64,000 nucleotides of DNA, taken from the NCBI RefSeq assembly GCF_026627425.1, contig NZ_JAPNLH010000010.1, forward strand, positions 62,001-126,000, in the 5' to 3' direction. This DNA is from Arthrobacter endolithicus (lineage in GTDB: Bacteria > Actinomycetota > Actinomycetes > Actinomycetales > Micrococcaceae). Below, piece after piece: positions 56,297 to 64,000 of this stretch (within the stretch, counting starts at the first letter, position 1; each line of letters opens with the position of its first letter). The position numbers and the translations under genes are program-made. The notes below the pieces were generated by a model, which made no database searches, had not been told where the DNA came from, and worked only from the letters and a program-made list of their open reading frames with translations.

Positions 56297-57274
56297 GTGG
56301 CTTTGGAGTTTACTGCAATCGATTTTGAGACGGCCAATGGCTTCCGCGGCTCGCCGTGCTCGGTGGGCCTGAGTAAGGTCCGCGACGGCAAAATCGTTGA
56401 GGAGGCGTCCTGGTTGATGCGCCCACCGCAGGGCCACGACTACTTCGAGCAGCGAAATGTGCAGATCCATGGTCTCACCGCTGCCCAAGTGGCGTCCTCA
56501 CCCAGATTCGGTGAGCTGTTCGCTGAGATCGGCGGGTTCATCGGCAGTGATGTTCTGGTGGCGCACAACGCTTCCTTTGATATGGGCGTGATCCGCTCCG
56601 CCCTGGAGGTCTCGGAGCTGCCGGGACCGGCGTTTGATTATGCCTGCACCGTGCTGCTCTCACGCCAAAGCTACGCGCTGCCGTCATACTCTTTGCCGTT
56701 TGTGGCCGAGGCCGCCGGTGTGCCGCTGCTGAACCACCACGATGCGGTCGATGATGCCAGGGCCTGCGCCGGCATCATGGTTGACATCGCCGCCCGCCAT
56801 GACGCCGGCAGCATCGCCGAGCTCTTCGCGATCCTGAAACTGCAGTTGCCCCGGGCCGAGGCCTATCTGCCCGGTTTGAATGAGATATCCAAGGCCACCA
56901 GGACCGCGCTCAAGCGGCTGGCCGAGGCTCCGCGGACCTCCGGCTGGCAGGGTTGGCCGGAGGAAGGGCCTAACCCGGAGGCCAATCAGCGGGCAGACCC
57001 GCACCATCCGCTGTTCGGCCAAATGGTCGTCTTCACCGGCACTCTGCAGTTGGCGCGCAGCACCGCCAAAGAGCGGGCAGCAGGCTTCGGCGCCCAACCG
57101 GCCAGCGCGGTCACAAAGAAAACCACCGTGCTGGTGGTCGGCGATGGCTTCGTGGCAGCAGATCTGCGCAATGGAAGACTGACGGTCAAGGCCCGCAAGG
57201 TGCTTGATTTACACGACCGGGGACAGAACATCGAAGTCCTCTCCGAGGGCGAATTCATGCAGATGATTGGTTGA
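56297..57274 (+). CDS. DEDDh exonuclease (DnaQ-like) with C-terminal BRCT domain
   Basis: 325 aa. AIDFETANGFRGSPCSVGL gives the DxE of ExoI, VAHNASFDMGVI the ExoII Asp, and LLNHHDAVDDA the ExoIII His and Asp. The last ~85 residues (LFGQMVVFTGTLQLARSTA, then TVLVVGD) are a BRCT domain as in DNA ligase. Probably a 3'-5' proofreading or repair exonuclease recruited by the BRCT module. GTG start. Confidence 0.92.
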   Translation: MALEFTAIDFETANGFRGSPCSVGLSKVRDGKIVEEASWLMRPPQGHDYFEQRNVQIHGLTAAQVASSPRFGELFAEIGGFIGSDVLVAHNASFDMGVIRSALEVSELPGPAFDYACTVLLSRQSYALPSYSLPFVAEAAGVPLLNHHDAVDDARACAGIMVDIAARHDAGSIAELFAILKLQLPRAEAYLPGLNEISKATRTALKRLAEAPRTSGWQGWPEEGPNPEANQRADPHHPLFGQMVVFTGTLQLARSTAKERAAGFGAQPASAVTKKTTVLVVGDGFVAADLRNGRLTVKARKVLDLHDRGQNIEVLSEGEFMQMIG

Positions 57275-57307
57275 ACGGAGCCGCCAACGGACGCAGGAAG
57301 CAGGGGC

Positions 57308-58396
57308 TCAGTCCTCGGAGCCGGTGACTTTCAGCAGCTGCTGACCCATCGAACGGATCAGGCCGGGCGTCTCGGACAAGGACAGCCAGGCCTGCGGCAG
57401 GCAGCCCTCGCCGTACAAGGCACCGAGGATATTTCCGGCCACCGAAGCCGTGGAACTACTGGGTCCATCGAGGTTAGCGGCCAGCCGGATCGCGGTGAGG
57501 AAATGTTCAACCGGCGACGACGAAGCGGCTTCAGTGGCCAGGACCGCGTACAGCGCAATCGCCAGAGCCTCCCCGGCGTCCGCTCCCGTACCTAAAGCGG
57601 AGCTGAGGTCCGCAGGCTCCCGGTCCGCCGCCGTCGACAACTCCAGCGCAGCATCGAGGCGGTCCAGCAGGTCCGCACTTGCTGTAGCTGCGGCGCCGGC
57701 GCGCTGCCGCATGGAGACGGCGGCGGCATGGAGGGGGAGCGCTTCGACGGCGAGGTGGTGGATCAACCAGCTGAATGCGGCGGCCGATTGCAGCGCGGCG
57801 GGATGGCCATGCGTCAGGGCCGCGCCGTTGGTACTGAGCGTGTAGACGGCTTCGGCAGGAATATGCGGCACCAGGCCGAACGGCGCGGATCGGGAAAGGG
57901 AGCCGCTCCCCTTGGCCGCCGGATTGACCGGACGTCCCCGGGTTCCCATTTCTCCGCTGGCCAGCGCGTTCAAACAGGCGGTGTCCGGGCGACGGCGATG
58001 ATGCAGGGCTTCTTGCTCGTCGATCCAGCGCGGCTGGGGCGTGGGTGCATTGGCCGAAGGCGCGACTCCCTGAGTGGAGAGCCAGCGCAGATAGGCCAGC
58101 CAGAGGATCGCCGTCTCGTCAGCAGCCGTGCCGTCGTTGGCCCATTCCAGCGCCTCGACCAGGGCATCGACGGTATACAGACCCAGCTGCGTGGCGGCGG
58201 AAAAATGGACCGGACCCGGAGCCTGCGACAGGTCCAGCAGCCCGGCACTGCCGAACCGGGCGCGGATGGCGGCAACGTCGTCGGCCTCCACTACAAAGCC
58301 GAAGCTGTCCCCTAAGGCACCGCCCATCAGCGCACCCTGGACGCGCGAGGCGAAACTGACCGGTGCGGCGGATGCGGCGGGGGGAGAGGGTTCCAT
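57308..58396 (-). CDS. ADP-ribosylglycohydrolase homologue lacking all metal-binding aspartates
   Basis: 362 aa. The fold motifs are clear: GALMGGALGDSFGFVVE (~21-37), LYTVDALVEALEWANDG and SVAGNILGALYGEG. The metal motif normally read as (S/T)DDTQ is SAATQ at 66-70. The late DxD(S/T) motif (relatives: GDSDST) is GPSSST at ~310. All four usual Mg ligands are therefore absent. The protein is full length and its frame intact, so it looks like a maintained pseudoenzyme, perhaps binding ADP-ribosyl groups. Minus-strand TAAATT six bases from the ATG. Confidence 0.85.
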   Translation of the reverse strand: MEPSPPAASAAPVSFASRVQGALMGGALGDSFGFVVEADDVAAIRARFGSAGLLDLSQAPGPVHFSAATQLGLYTVDALVEALEWANDGTAADETAILWLAYLRWLSTQGVAPSANAPTPQPRWIDEQEALHHRRRPDTACLNALASGEMGTRGRPVNPAAKGSGSLSRSAPFGLVPHIPAEAVYTLSTNGAALTHGHPAALQSAAAFSWLIHHLAVEALPLHAAAVSMRQRAGAAATASADLLDRLDAALELSTAADREPADLSSALGTGADAGEALAIALYAVLATEAASSSPVEHFLTAIRLAANLDGPSSSTASVAGNILGALYGEGCLPQAWLSLSETPGLIRSMGQQLLKVTGSED

Positions 58397-58402
58397 GGCT
58401 CT

Positions 58403-58408
58403 AATTTA
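58403..58408 (-). promoter_or_regulatory. Leaderless-type -10 box
   Basis: Minus-strand TAAATT, then 6 bases, then the ATG of the ADP-ribosylglycohydrolase homologue. Confidence 0.4.
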
Positions 58409-58509
58409 CCGCGTGCTGCGGTGCAGCGGTGCGGCGGGCGGGAGCCGGACGATCGCACAGACGCAGTAAACTGCAGGGACCGCCCACCCCCGCAAAAAGA
58501 AGGAGAATT

Positions 58510-58866
58510 ATGCGCGAGCCCGCCTGGCGCCGGACCGGCACGACCCCGGACTACAGGTTTTCCTTAGCGAACGAACGGACGTTTCTCGCATGGATCCGCA
58601 CCTCGCTGGCGCTGCTGGCCGGTTCAGTCGCGATTGATCAGCTGGCTCCGCAGTTCGCGCCCGGCGCCATTCGCGTGGTGCTGTGCGTGGTGCTTGCGGC
58701 GATCGGTGCGGTGCTGGCAGTGGTGAGCTACCGTCGCTGGGCGCATCAGGAGCAAGCCATGCGAAACGGGCAGGAGCTGTCGCATTCCTGGATGCTGCTG
58801 GCCATGACGCTGGGCGTTTCGCTGGCGGCGCTGGTCTTCGCGGTGCTGATCCTGATCCGGCCATGA
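58510..58866 (+). CDS. DUF202 membrane protein, first copy
   Basis: 118 aa. DYRFSLANERTFLAWIRTSLALLAG is the DUF202 start, followed by three helices. AAGGAG precedes the ATG. ATGA overlap with the second DUF202 gene. Function unknown; yeast Vtc1 is a distant relative. Confidence 0.88.
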   Translation: MREPAWRRTGTTPDYRFSLANERTFLAWIRTSLALLAGSVAIDQLAPQFAPGAIRVVLCVVLAAIGAVLAVVSYRRWAHQEQAMRNGQELSHSWMLLAMTLGVSLAALVFAVLILIRP

Positions 58867-59291
58867 CAGGATCGCCAGGGGTGTTCCAGGCTCCGGAGCC
58901 TCGTGATCCGGGCCTCCAGCCGGAGCGGACCTCGTTGGCCTGGCGACGGACGGTCCTGGCCATGCTGGTGGCTGATCTGTTCATCTGGCGCGGTTGGCTG
59001 GTCTCCCTCGGGGCGGACAGTGCATCGGATACTTCGGGACTGTCCGGCCGATCGCTGGGCCTGGGACTGTGCGCCGCGACAGCCGCCGTGACGACGGCGG
59101 TCCTCATCATCTGCGCGCTAGTGCGGCTTCGGGTGTTGCACGGTCGCGTGCACGGCGGCATGCACGGCGGACCTGGCCGGTTTGGGGGGACATCCCGCCA
59201 GTGCGGTCCGGGCACCCTAGTGTTGCGCGCGGCGGCCGCCTCCGTCGTCGCCCTGGCCATCGCCGCCGCAGCGGCCATCTTCCTGGTCTGA
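58863..59291 (+). CDS. DUF202 membrane protein, second copy
   Basis: 142 aa. GLQPERTSLAWRRTVLAMLVADL is the shorter DUF202 form; three helices follow, with a His/Gly-rich loop (VHGGMHGGPGRFGG) between helices 2 and 3. The pair probably forms a heteromeric membrane complex. Confidence 0.85.
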   Translation: MTGSPGVFQAPEPRDPGLQPERTSLAWRRTVLAMLVADLFIWRGWLVSLGADSASDTSGLSGRSLGLGLCAATAAVTTAVLIICALVRLRVLHGRVHGGMHGGPGRFGGTSRQCGPGTLVLRAAAASVVALAIAAAAAIFLV

Positions 59292-59370
59292 CGCCGTCCA
59301 GCCTTCTGCCAACTCAGTAGACTATCTTGGGAAACTTCGAACCTTACGACTGTTAAAGGATCACTCACTT

Positions 59371-60453
59371 ATGACTTCACCGAATACTGTAACGGGCCCG
59401 GCGGTCCCGGTAACCCGGACCGCCGTCGTCCAGGCACCGGAATCCGGGCTCACGGCCAGACTCTCCGTGGAGGCGCTCGGTTCCTTCCTGCTGGTTTTTG
59501 GCGGCCTGGGCATTGCGCTGTTTAACGGTTCCGGCAGCTCGGCCGGCGTGCCCGTCGGCATCGGTTTCGGGCTGGCTCTCATTGCCGGACTAATTGCCTT
59601 CGGCCACATTTCGGGCGGCCATTTCAACCCAGCCGTTTCCTTTGCCGCAGCGCTCGCGGGCAAGATCAAATGGCTCCAGACCCTCTGGTATGTCGTGGCG
59701 CAGGTGATCGGCGCGATTGTTGCGGCTCTGGTGCTCTTCGCGGTGCTGAACGTTCTGCCCGCGGTTTCGGGCAGCGGCGGCAAGCTGACCACACGGACGC
59801 TGTTTAACAGCCTTGCCAACGGCTTCGACACGCATTCACCGTCGACCGTGCCGCTGGCTGGAGCATTGCTGATTGAAGTTGTTGGCACGGCTATATTTGC
59901 CGCGGTTTTCCTGGGTGCCACCCAGGCCCGCGCCAACCGCACGCTGGCTCCGATCGGCGTCGGGCTCGCCTACGCCACCGTTATTACGGTTGCGCTGCCG
60001 ATCACCAACGCGTCGATCAATCCGGCCCGCTCCACCGCCGCAGCGATATTCGCCGAAGGCTGGGCCGGCCAGCAGCTATGGCTGTTCTGGGTTGCGCCGC
60101 TCCTTGGTGCGGCCGTGGCGGGTCTGCTGTTCCGCGCCTTCGGTACAGGATCGGCCGTCCGCGCCGGCGCTACAGGCGTTGACGGTGATGACGCTTTTGC
60201 CGACGACAATGACGAAGACCTTGACGACGAGGACATCGATGCCACGCTCGCGAACGGCGAGGGCCGCGTGGAGAAAAAGGATGTCGTGCTGGAGACGGAT
60301 CCGGCAGTGACCGCGACCGGGTTTCCGGGACCGTTGGCAGCCACACGGGCCGATGGCGCCGCTGACAGGTCCGCCGCCGTCGAACCTGTTGCCCAGCCAG
60401 CCCCGACGACGGACGCCCAGGATTTCTTCGACGATAAGGGCGCAGTTAAGTAG
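59371..60453 (+). CDS. Aquaporin/glycerol-facilitator family with long acidic tail
   Basis: 360 aa. Both pore motifs are present: SGGHFNPAVSF and NASINPARSTA. Six helices end at ~255 (FRAFGTG). The remaining ~100 residues are cytoplasmic and strongly acidic (DDNDEDLDDEDID), then Pro/Ala/Asp-rich. Arg after the second NPA favours water over bulky solutes. A TAGACT box at 59318 probably starts transcription. Confidence 0.9.
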   Translation: MTSPNTVTGPAVPVTRTAVVQAPESGLTARLSVEALGSFLLVFGGLGIALFNGSGSSAGVPVGIGFGLALIAGLIAFGHISGGHFNPAVSFAAALAGKIKWLQTLWYVVAQVIGAIVAALVLFAVLNVLPAVSGSGGKLTTRTLFNSLANGFDTHSPSTVPLAGALLIEVVGTAIFAAVFLGATQARANRTLAPIGVGLAYATVITVALPITNASINPARSTAAAIFAEGWAGQQLWLFWVAPLLGAAVAGLLFRAFGTGSAVRAGATGVDGDDAFADDNDEDLDDEDIDATLANGEGRVEKKDVVLETDPAVTATGFPGPLAATRADGAADRSAAVEPVAQPAPTTDAQDFFDDKGAVK

Positions 60454-60501
60454 CCGTTAGTGACTGAGGACTCTTCTGTCGGCCCTGCGCCGACACGCCC
60501 G

Positions 60502-60537
60502 ACGGCTGCCGCTGACAATAGTGTCACTGGCAGCCGT
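60502..60537 (+). terminator. Hairpin between aquaporin and sbcD
   Basis: ACGGCTGCC pairs with GGCAGCCGT; an inner TGACA/TGTCA stem follows after a 2-base mismatch. No T-run. The right arm abuts the sbcD promoter box. Confidence 0.5.
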
Positions 60538-60543
60538 TAGCGT
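60538..60543 (+). promoter_or_regulatory. Leaderless-type -10 box for sbcD
   Basis: TAGCGT, then 6 bases, then ATG. Confidence 0.45.
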
Positions 60544-60549
60544 AAGAGC

Positions 60550-61722
60550 ATGCGTTTACTTCATACCTCTGACTGGCATCTCGGCAGGTCCTTCCACGGC
60601 GTCGGCATGCTGGCGGCGCAGCGTGATTTTGTGGACCAGCTCCTGGAAACCGTCCGCGAGGACAAGGTGGACATACTGCTCCTGGCCGGCGATGTGTACG
60701 ATCGTGCGCTTCCGGGGGTGGATGTGGTCAACCTGCTCGACGACGCGCTGGCGCGGTTGACGGCTGAGGGGGTGTCCGTGGTGCTCACCAGCGGGAACCA
60801 TGACTCAGCGACTCGACTCGGTTTTGCCGGCCGGGTCCTGGAGCGCGGCGGCGTACATTTGCGCACGCGTCTGGAAGACCTGGAAAACCCGGTGCTGTTT
60901 CCACTGGGCACATCGGCCAGCGGAGCAGAAGCGCAGCTGGCCATTTACGGTCTGCCGTTCCTGGAGCCGCGGATGGTGGCCGATGCCCTTGGTGTGGACC
61001 AGCCCTCGCACTTTTCCGTCACCGAGGCAGCGCTCAAACGCGTGCGGGAGGACTTGGCAACGCAGAGCCTGCCCACCCATGCGGTGGTTCTGGCGCATAC
61101 GTTTGCCAGCGGCGGAATCAGCTCGGATAGTGAGCGCGAACTGAGTATCGGCGGCGTGGGAGCGGTGCCGCTGGACCTGTTTGACGGGTTCGCCTACACT
61201 GCGCTGGGGCATCTGCACGGTCGACAAATGCTCAGTGAGACGGTGCGTTATTCCGGCTCACCGCTGGCCTATTCCTTCTCTGAGGCACGGCACGAAAAGG
61301 GCGGCTGGCTGCTGGAAGTCGGTCCCGATGGGCTGGAATTCGTCAAGCCCGTGCAGTGGGCCGCGCAGAAGGAGCTCGCGATCCTGCGTGGAACACTGCA
61401 GGAACTCCTCGGCTCGGCGAAACATTCTTCGGCGGAATCCGCCTACTGCCAAATCACCCTGACGGACAATGAACGCCCGGCCCAGGCGATGGAGCGGCTG
61501 CGCGCACGTTTTCCCCACACCCTGGTGCTGGCATTTGAGCCAACGGACGCCCGGTCCAACGACACCATCAGCTACAGCGACAGAGTGGCGACAGCCGAAA
61601 GTGAGCTCCAGCTCTGCTCCGGCTTCCTGGAGCACGTGCGCGGCCGGGGCACGTCCCTGCAGGACCAAGCAATACTTGCCCAAGCCCTGGATACCGTCCG
61701 CCTGCAGGAGTCGGGGAAATGA
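60550..61722 (+). CDS. sbcD: SbcCD nuclease subunit D
   Basis: 390 aa. The Mre11-type phosphoesterase motifs are SDWHLGR, LAGDVYDRA, TSGNHDSATR, VLAHTFASGG and ALGHLHGRQ. It cuts hairpins and protein-blocked DNA ends with SbcC. ATGA overlap with sbcC. Confidence 0.95.
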   Translation: MRLLHTSDWHLGRSFHGVGMLAAQRDFVDQLLETVREDKVDILLLAGDVYDRALPGVDVVNLLDDALARLTAEGVSVVLTSGNHDSATRLGFAGRVLERGGVHLRTRLEDLENPVLFPLGTSASGAEAQLAIYGLPFLEPRMVADALGVDQPSHFSVTEAALKRVREDLATQSLPTHAVVLAHTFASGGISSDSERELSIGGVGAVPLDLFDGFAYTALGHLHGRQMLSETVRYSGSPLAYSFSEARHEKGGWLLEVGPDGLEFVKPVQWAAQKELAILRGTLQELLGSAKHSSAESAYCQITLTDNERPAQAMERLRARFPHTLVLAFEPTDARSNDTISYSDRVATAESELQLCSGFLEHVRGRGTSLQDQAILAQALDTVRLQESGK

Positions 61723-64000
61723 GAATCCACAAGCTGGAAATCCAGGCCTTCGGCCCCTTCGCAGGCCGGCAGGTCATCGATTTCGATGCTCTCGGAGAAC
61801 AGGGATTGTTCCTGCTCAACGGCGCCACCGGTGCGGGGAAAACCAGTATCCTCGACGCCATCTGTTACGCCTTGTATGGATCAGTGCCGGGAAGTCGACA
61901 AAGCGGCAAGCGCCTGCGCAGTGACCACGCGGACCAGGGCACGGAACCCCAGGTCGTGTGTGAATTCAGCGCCCGCGGCCGGCGGCTTGAGGTGCTCCGC
62001 AGCCCCGCTTGGGAACGCCCGGCAAAGCGGGGAAAGGGAACCACGCTGCAGCAGGCCAAGACCCAGTTGCGGGAGCGGGACAACGGCGTCTGGGTGGAGA
62101 AGTCCACCCGTAACGATGAAGCCGGGGCCGAGATTGTGGCACTGCTTGGGATGGACAAGGACCAGTTCACCAAGGTGGTCCTGCTGGCGCAGGGGGATTT
62201 TGCGGCCTTCCTGCGTTCCAAAGCGGAGGAGCGGCAGGAACTGCTGCAGAAACTGTTCGGTACGCAGCTGTACAAAAACATCGAAAGGCAACTCGGGGCT
62301 GATGCGGCGGCGGCGAAGTCCGCTTTGACGGATAAGGAGCAGGAGTTACTGCGGTTGGAGGCGCTGGCCCGCAGCCAAGCGGCGGGAATAATTGACCTGG
62401 CCGAGGGCTCCGGCAACGGTCGGGAACTCCCCGGCAGCGCCGCGGGCAGCGCTGCCACTTGCGGTGGCGCTGCCGGTAGCGCTGCCGGTGGCGCTGGCGG
62501 TAGCGCTGGCGAACGGACGGCGCTGTGCGACGCCGCTGGGGAGCACCTTTTTGCCCGGCTGCTGGATGTGCTCGGGACAGCACATGCTGCGGCAGAATCC
62601 GCGGCACTAACGAGCCGCAGCGAAGAGCAGGCTGCCGGGGACGCGCTGCTGGAGGCGGACCGGCTGCGGGACAGGCACGACAAACTCCGGCAGGCGGAAA
62701 CGGAGCAGGCCCGATTGGCGGCGGCAGCGCCGGACCACGTGCTGTGGCAGAGCCAGATGGTGGCGCATCGCGAGGCCGAGGTCCTGGCCGGTCAGCTGGG
62801 CGTGATGGATCGGGCGGAGTCAACGCTCGCGGACGCGGACGAAGCCGCCGGGCTGCTACTGGCGCAGCTCGAAGCGGACGCAGCTGCCTGCGCGCTGGCG
62901 GGGCTGGACGCGTGGACGATTCCCGCCGATTTGAAAGGATCCAGCACGTGCACGGGCGGCTCCGGCACGGGCGGCTCCGGTCCGGGTGGTGCCAACTCGA
63001 GTAATGCTGACTCAAGCACAGCTGACTCGGCGGGATCCGGCCCGGACGGTTTGGCGTTGTCGGCGGCACAACGGCGGCTGGAACGGCAAATCACCGTCGT
63101 CGAGGAATCCCTCCCGGACGAGGAGAGGCTGGCAGCGCAGCAAGCCGAGCTGTCGGCTGCCCAAGCAGGAGTCTGCGAGGCAGCGGCCGCCGTCGAGGAG
63201 CACTCCGGGATTTCTGCCGCGGCCTCGGTACAGTACGGCCAGCTGCGCGAGGGTCTGGAGGGGCTGCGCGAAGCTGCGCGTGCTGCGGCTGAGCACCAAC
63301 GCGCCGTTGACAGCGCGACGGAGGTATTGGCCACTATTCGTGCGCATCAGAGCGCGGCAGTCCTGGTGACCGCCTGCGAGCAGGAGTATCAGGACGCCCA
63401 GCTGGAGTTCCTGCAGGCGAAAGAACACTGGTTGGAACAGCGCGACCGCCGGCTCGATCTGGCGGCCGGGGAACTGGCGGCCAAGCTCGAAGCCGGGCAG
63501 CCGTGTTTGGTCTGCGGCAGTGCAGAGCATCCACACCCCTCGGAACTTTCCGCGACGGGTCAGCAGACCGTGGAAGAGGAAAAGCTGGCCAAGTCGGAAA
63601 GTGATCGAGCGGAGTCCGCCGCCGCTGCCGCAGCCCGGAAACTTGCCCAAGCGCGGCAGGAAGTAGCCGTTCTGGCCGCCCGCGGCGGAACAGCCGATGT
63701 CGCAGAAACCGAAGGAAAGGTCGCGGCCGCCCGCGGGGCTCTGGCCGAGGCAGCAGCTGCGGCCGCAGCTTTGCAGCGCCACGAACATGAGCTGGAGGTG
63801 CTGGGCCTGCGGATCAAGGAGGAGGACGCGCTCGCTGCCTCGGAGCGGGAGAAGGGCGCAGGGCTGGCGGCGTCGAAGTCCGCCGCCGAGGAAAACGTGC
63901 GACGGCTGGACGCCAGATTGGCTGCCGCCCGAGGAGGGTTTGCCTCTCTGGCCGCCAGGCTGATCGAGCTTCGAGGTGCGGCGGTGCTGCTGAGCCGGGC
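61719..64000 (+). CDS. sbcC: SbcCD ATPase subunit C (3' end outside window)
   Basis: 760 codons visible, open to the right edge. MRIHKLEIQAFGPFAGRQ, then Walker A NGATGAGKTS (~35-43). KVVLLAQGDFAAFLRSKAEERQ is the conserved Q-loop region of the lobe. A long Ala/Glu/Arg coiled coil leads to the zinc hook CLVCGSAEHPHPS (C596, C599), after which the returning coil begins. Two Gly/Ser-rich inserts (62403-62517 and 62936-63049) break the first coil. Confidence 0.95.
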   Translation, partial: MRIHKLEIQAFGPFAGRQVIDFDALGEQGLFLLNGATGAGKTSILDAICYALYGSVPGSRQSGKRLRSDHADQGTEPQVVCEFSARGRRLEVLRSPAWERPAKRGKGTTLQQAKTQLRERDNGVWVEKSTRNDEAGAEIVALLGMDKDQFTKVVLLAQGDFAAFLRSKAEERQELLQKLFGTQLYKNIERQLGADAAAAKSALTDKEQELLRLEALARSQAAGIIDLAEGSGNGRELPGSAAGSAATCGGAAGSAAGGAGGSAGERTALCDAAGEHLFARLLDVLGTAHAAAESAALTSRSEEQAAGDALLEADRLRDRHDKLRQAETEQARLAAAAPDHVLWQSQMVAHREAEVLAGQLGVMDRAESTLADADEAAGLLLAQLEADAAACALAGLDAWTIPADLKGSSTCTGGSGTGGSGPGGANSSNADSSTADSAGSGPDGLALSAAQRRLERQITVVEESLPDEERLAAQQAELSAAQAGVCEAAAAVEEHSGISAAASVQYGQLREGLEGLREAARAAAEHQRAVDSATEVLATIRAHQSAAVLVTACEQEYQDAQLEFLQAKEHWLEQRDRRLDLAAGELAAKLEAGQPCLVCGSAEHPHPSELSATGQQTVEEEKLAKSESDRAESAAAAAARKLAQARQEVAVLAARGGTADVAETEGKVAAARGALAEAAAAAAALQRHEHELEVLGLRIKEEDALAASEREKGAGLAASKSAAEENVRRLDARLAAARGGFASLAARLIELRGAAVLLSR

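Overview
The window is high-GC DNA from an actinobacterium, most likely a Micrococcaceae (Arthrobacter-like) chromosome. Three things point there: the gene order, the GTG/TTG starts, and many genes whose -10 box (TANNNT) lies 6-8 nt from the start codon, as in leaderless actinobacterial mRNAs. The order wecA-like - atp operon - DUF2550 - nucS - thioredoxin/TPR protein - pncB|clpS - DUF2017 - murI - MBL phosphodiesterase - rph matches the order I know from mycobacteria (Rv1302-Rv1340), with other genes inserted. No tRNA, rRNA or CRISPR array was seen. Names rest on motifs read by eye; no database search was run.

Layout. 1-4.5 kb: end of a surface-polysaccharide locus (double GT2 glycosyltransferase, CapD/WbpM-like nucleotide-sugar dehydratase, WecA-like sugar-1-phosphate transferase). 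4.5-12.7 kb: complete F1Fo ATP synthase operon with two small atpI/atpZ-like genes in front and a REP-like palindrome between atpA and atpG. 12.7-32 kb: DUF2550, a rhomboid-like/MprF-like fusion, nagA, nucS, a DUF222-HNH protein, a hydrolase, an AI-2E-type exporter, a repeat-rich membrane protein, a thioredoxin-TPR protein, a broken Old Yellow Enzyme gene, an ABC exporter, nagB and an MFS transporter.

32-42 kb looks like an accessory region: SDR, degraded serine recombinase, ECF sigma factor with no visible anti-sigma gene, TetR, a large LuxR/MalT-type regulator beside a small membrane-protein operon under a perfect 18-bp palindrome, a flavin reductase-like protein, a Pr6Pr-like membrane protein and a secreted orphan. 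42-52.5 kb is core again: DUF3039, helicase, pncA-pncB, clpS, DUF2017, murI, cyclic-nucleotide phosphodiesterase-like MBL, aldo/keto reductase, rph, rdgB, DedA. 52.7-55.6 kb is a flavin electron-transfer operon (ferric reductase-like, FMN-binding, ApbE). 55.6-64 kb: HAD, DnaQ-BRCT exonuclease, an ADP-ribosylglycohydrolase homologue lacking all its metal-binding aspartates, two DUF202 genes, aquaporin, sbcD and the start of sbcC.

Three cross-cutting signals stand out. First, in-frame minisatellites or low-complexity inserts occur inside otherwise conserved proteins (NagA, RdgB, PncA, MprF-like, SbcC, ferric reductase-like). Second, leaderless promoters are dense, including an interlocked divergent pair in the 37-bp pncB-clpS gap. 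Third, decayed or catalytically disarmed genes are present (Old Yellow Enzyme, recombinase, pseudo-ADP-ribosylglycohydrolase, HNH protein with a zinc ligand lost).
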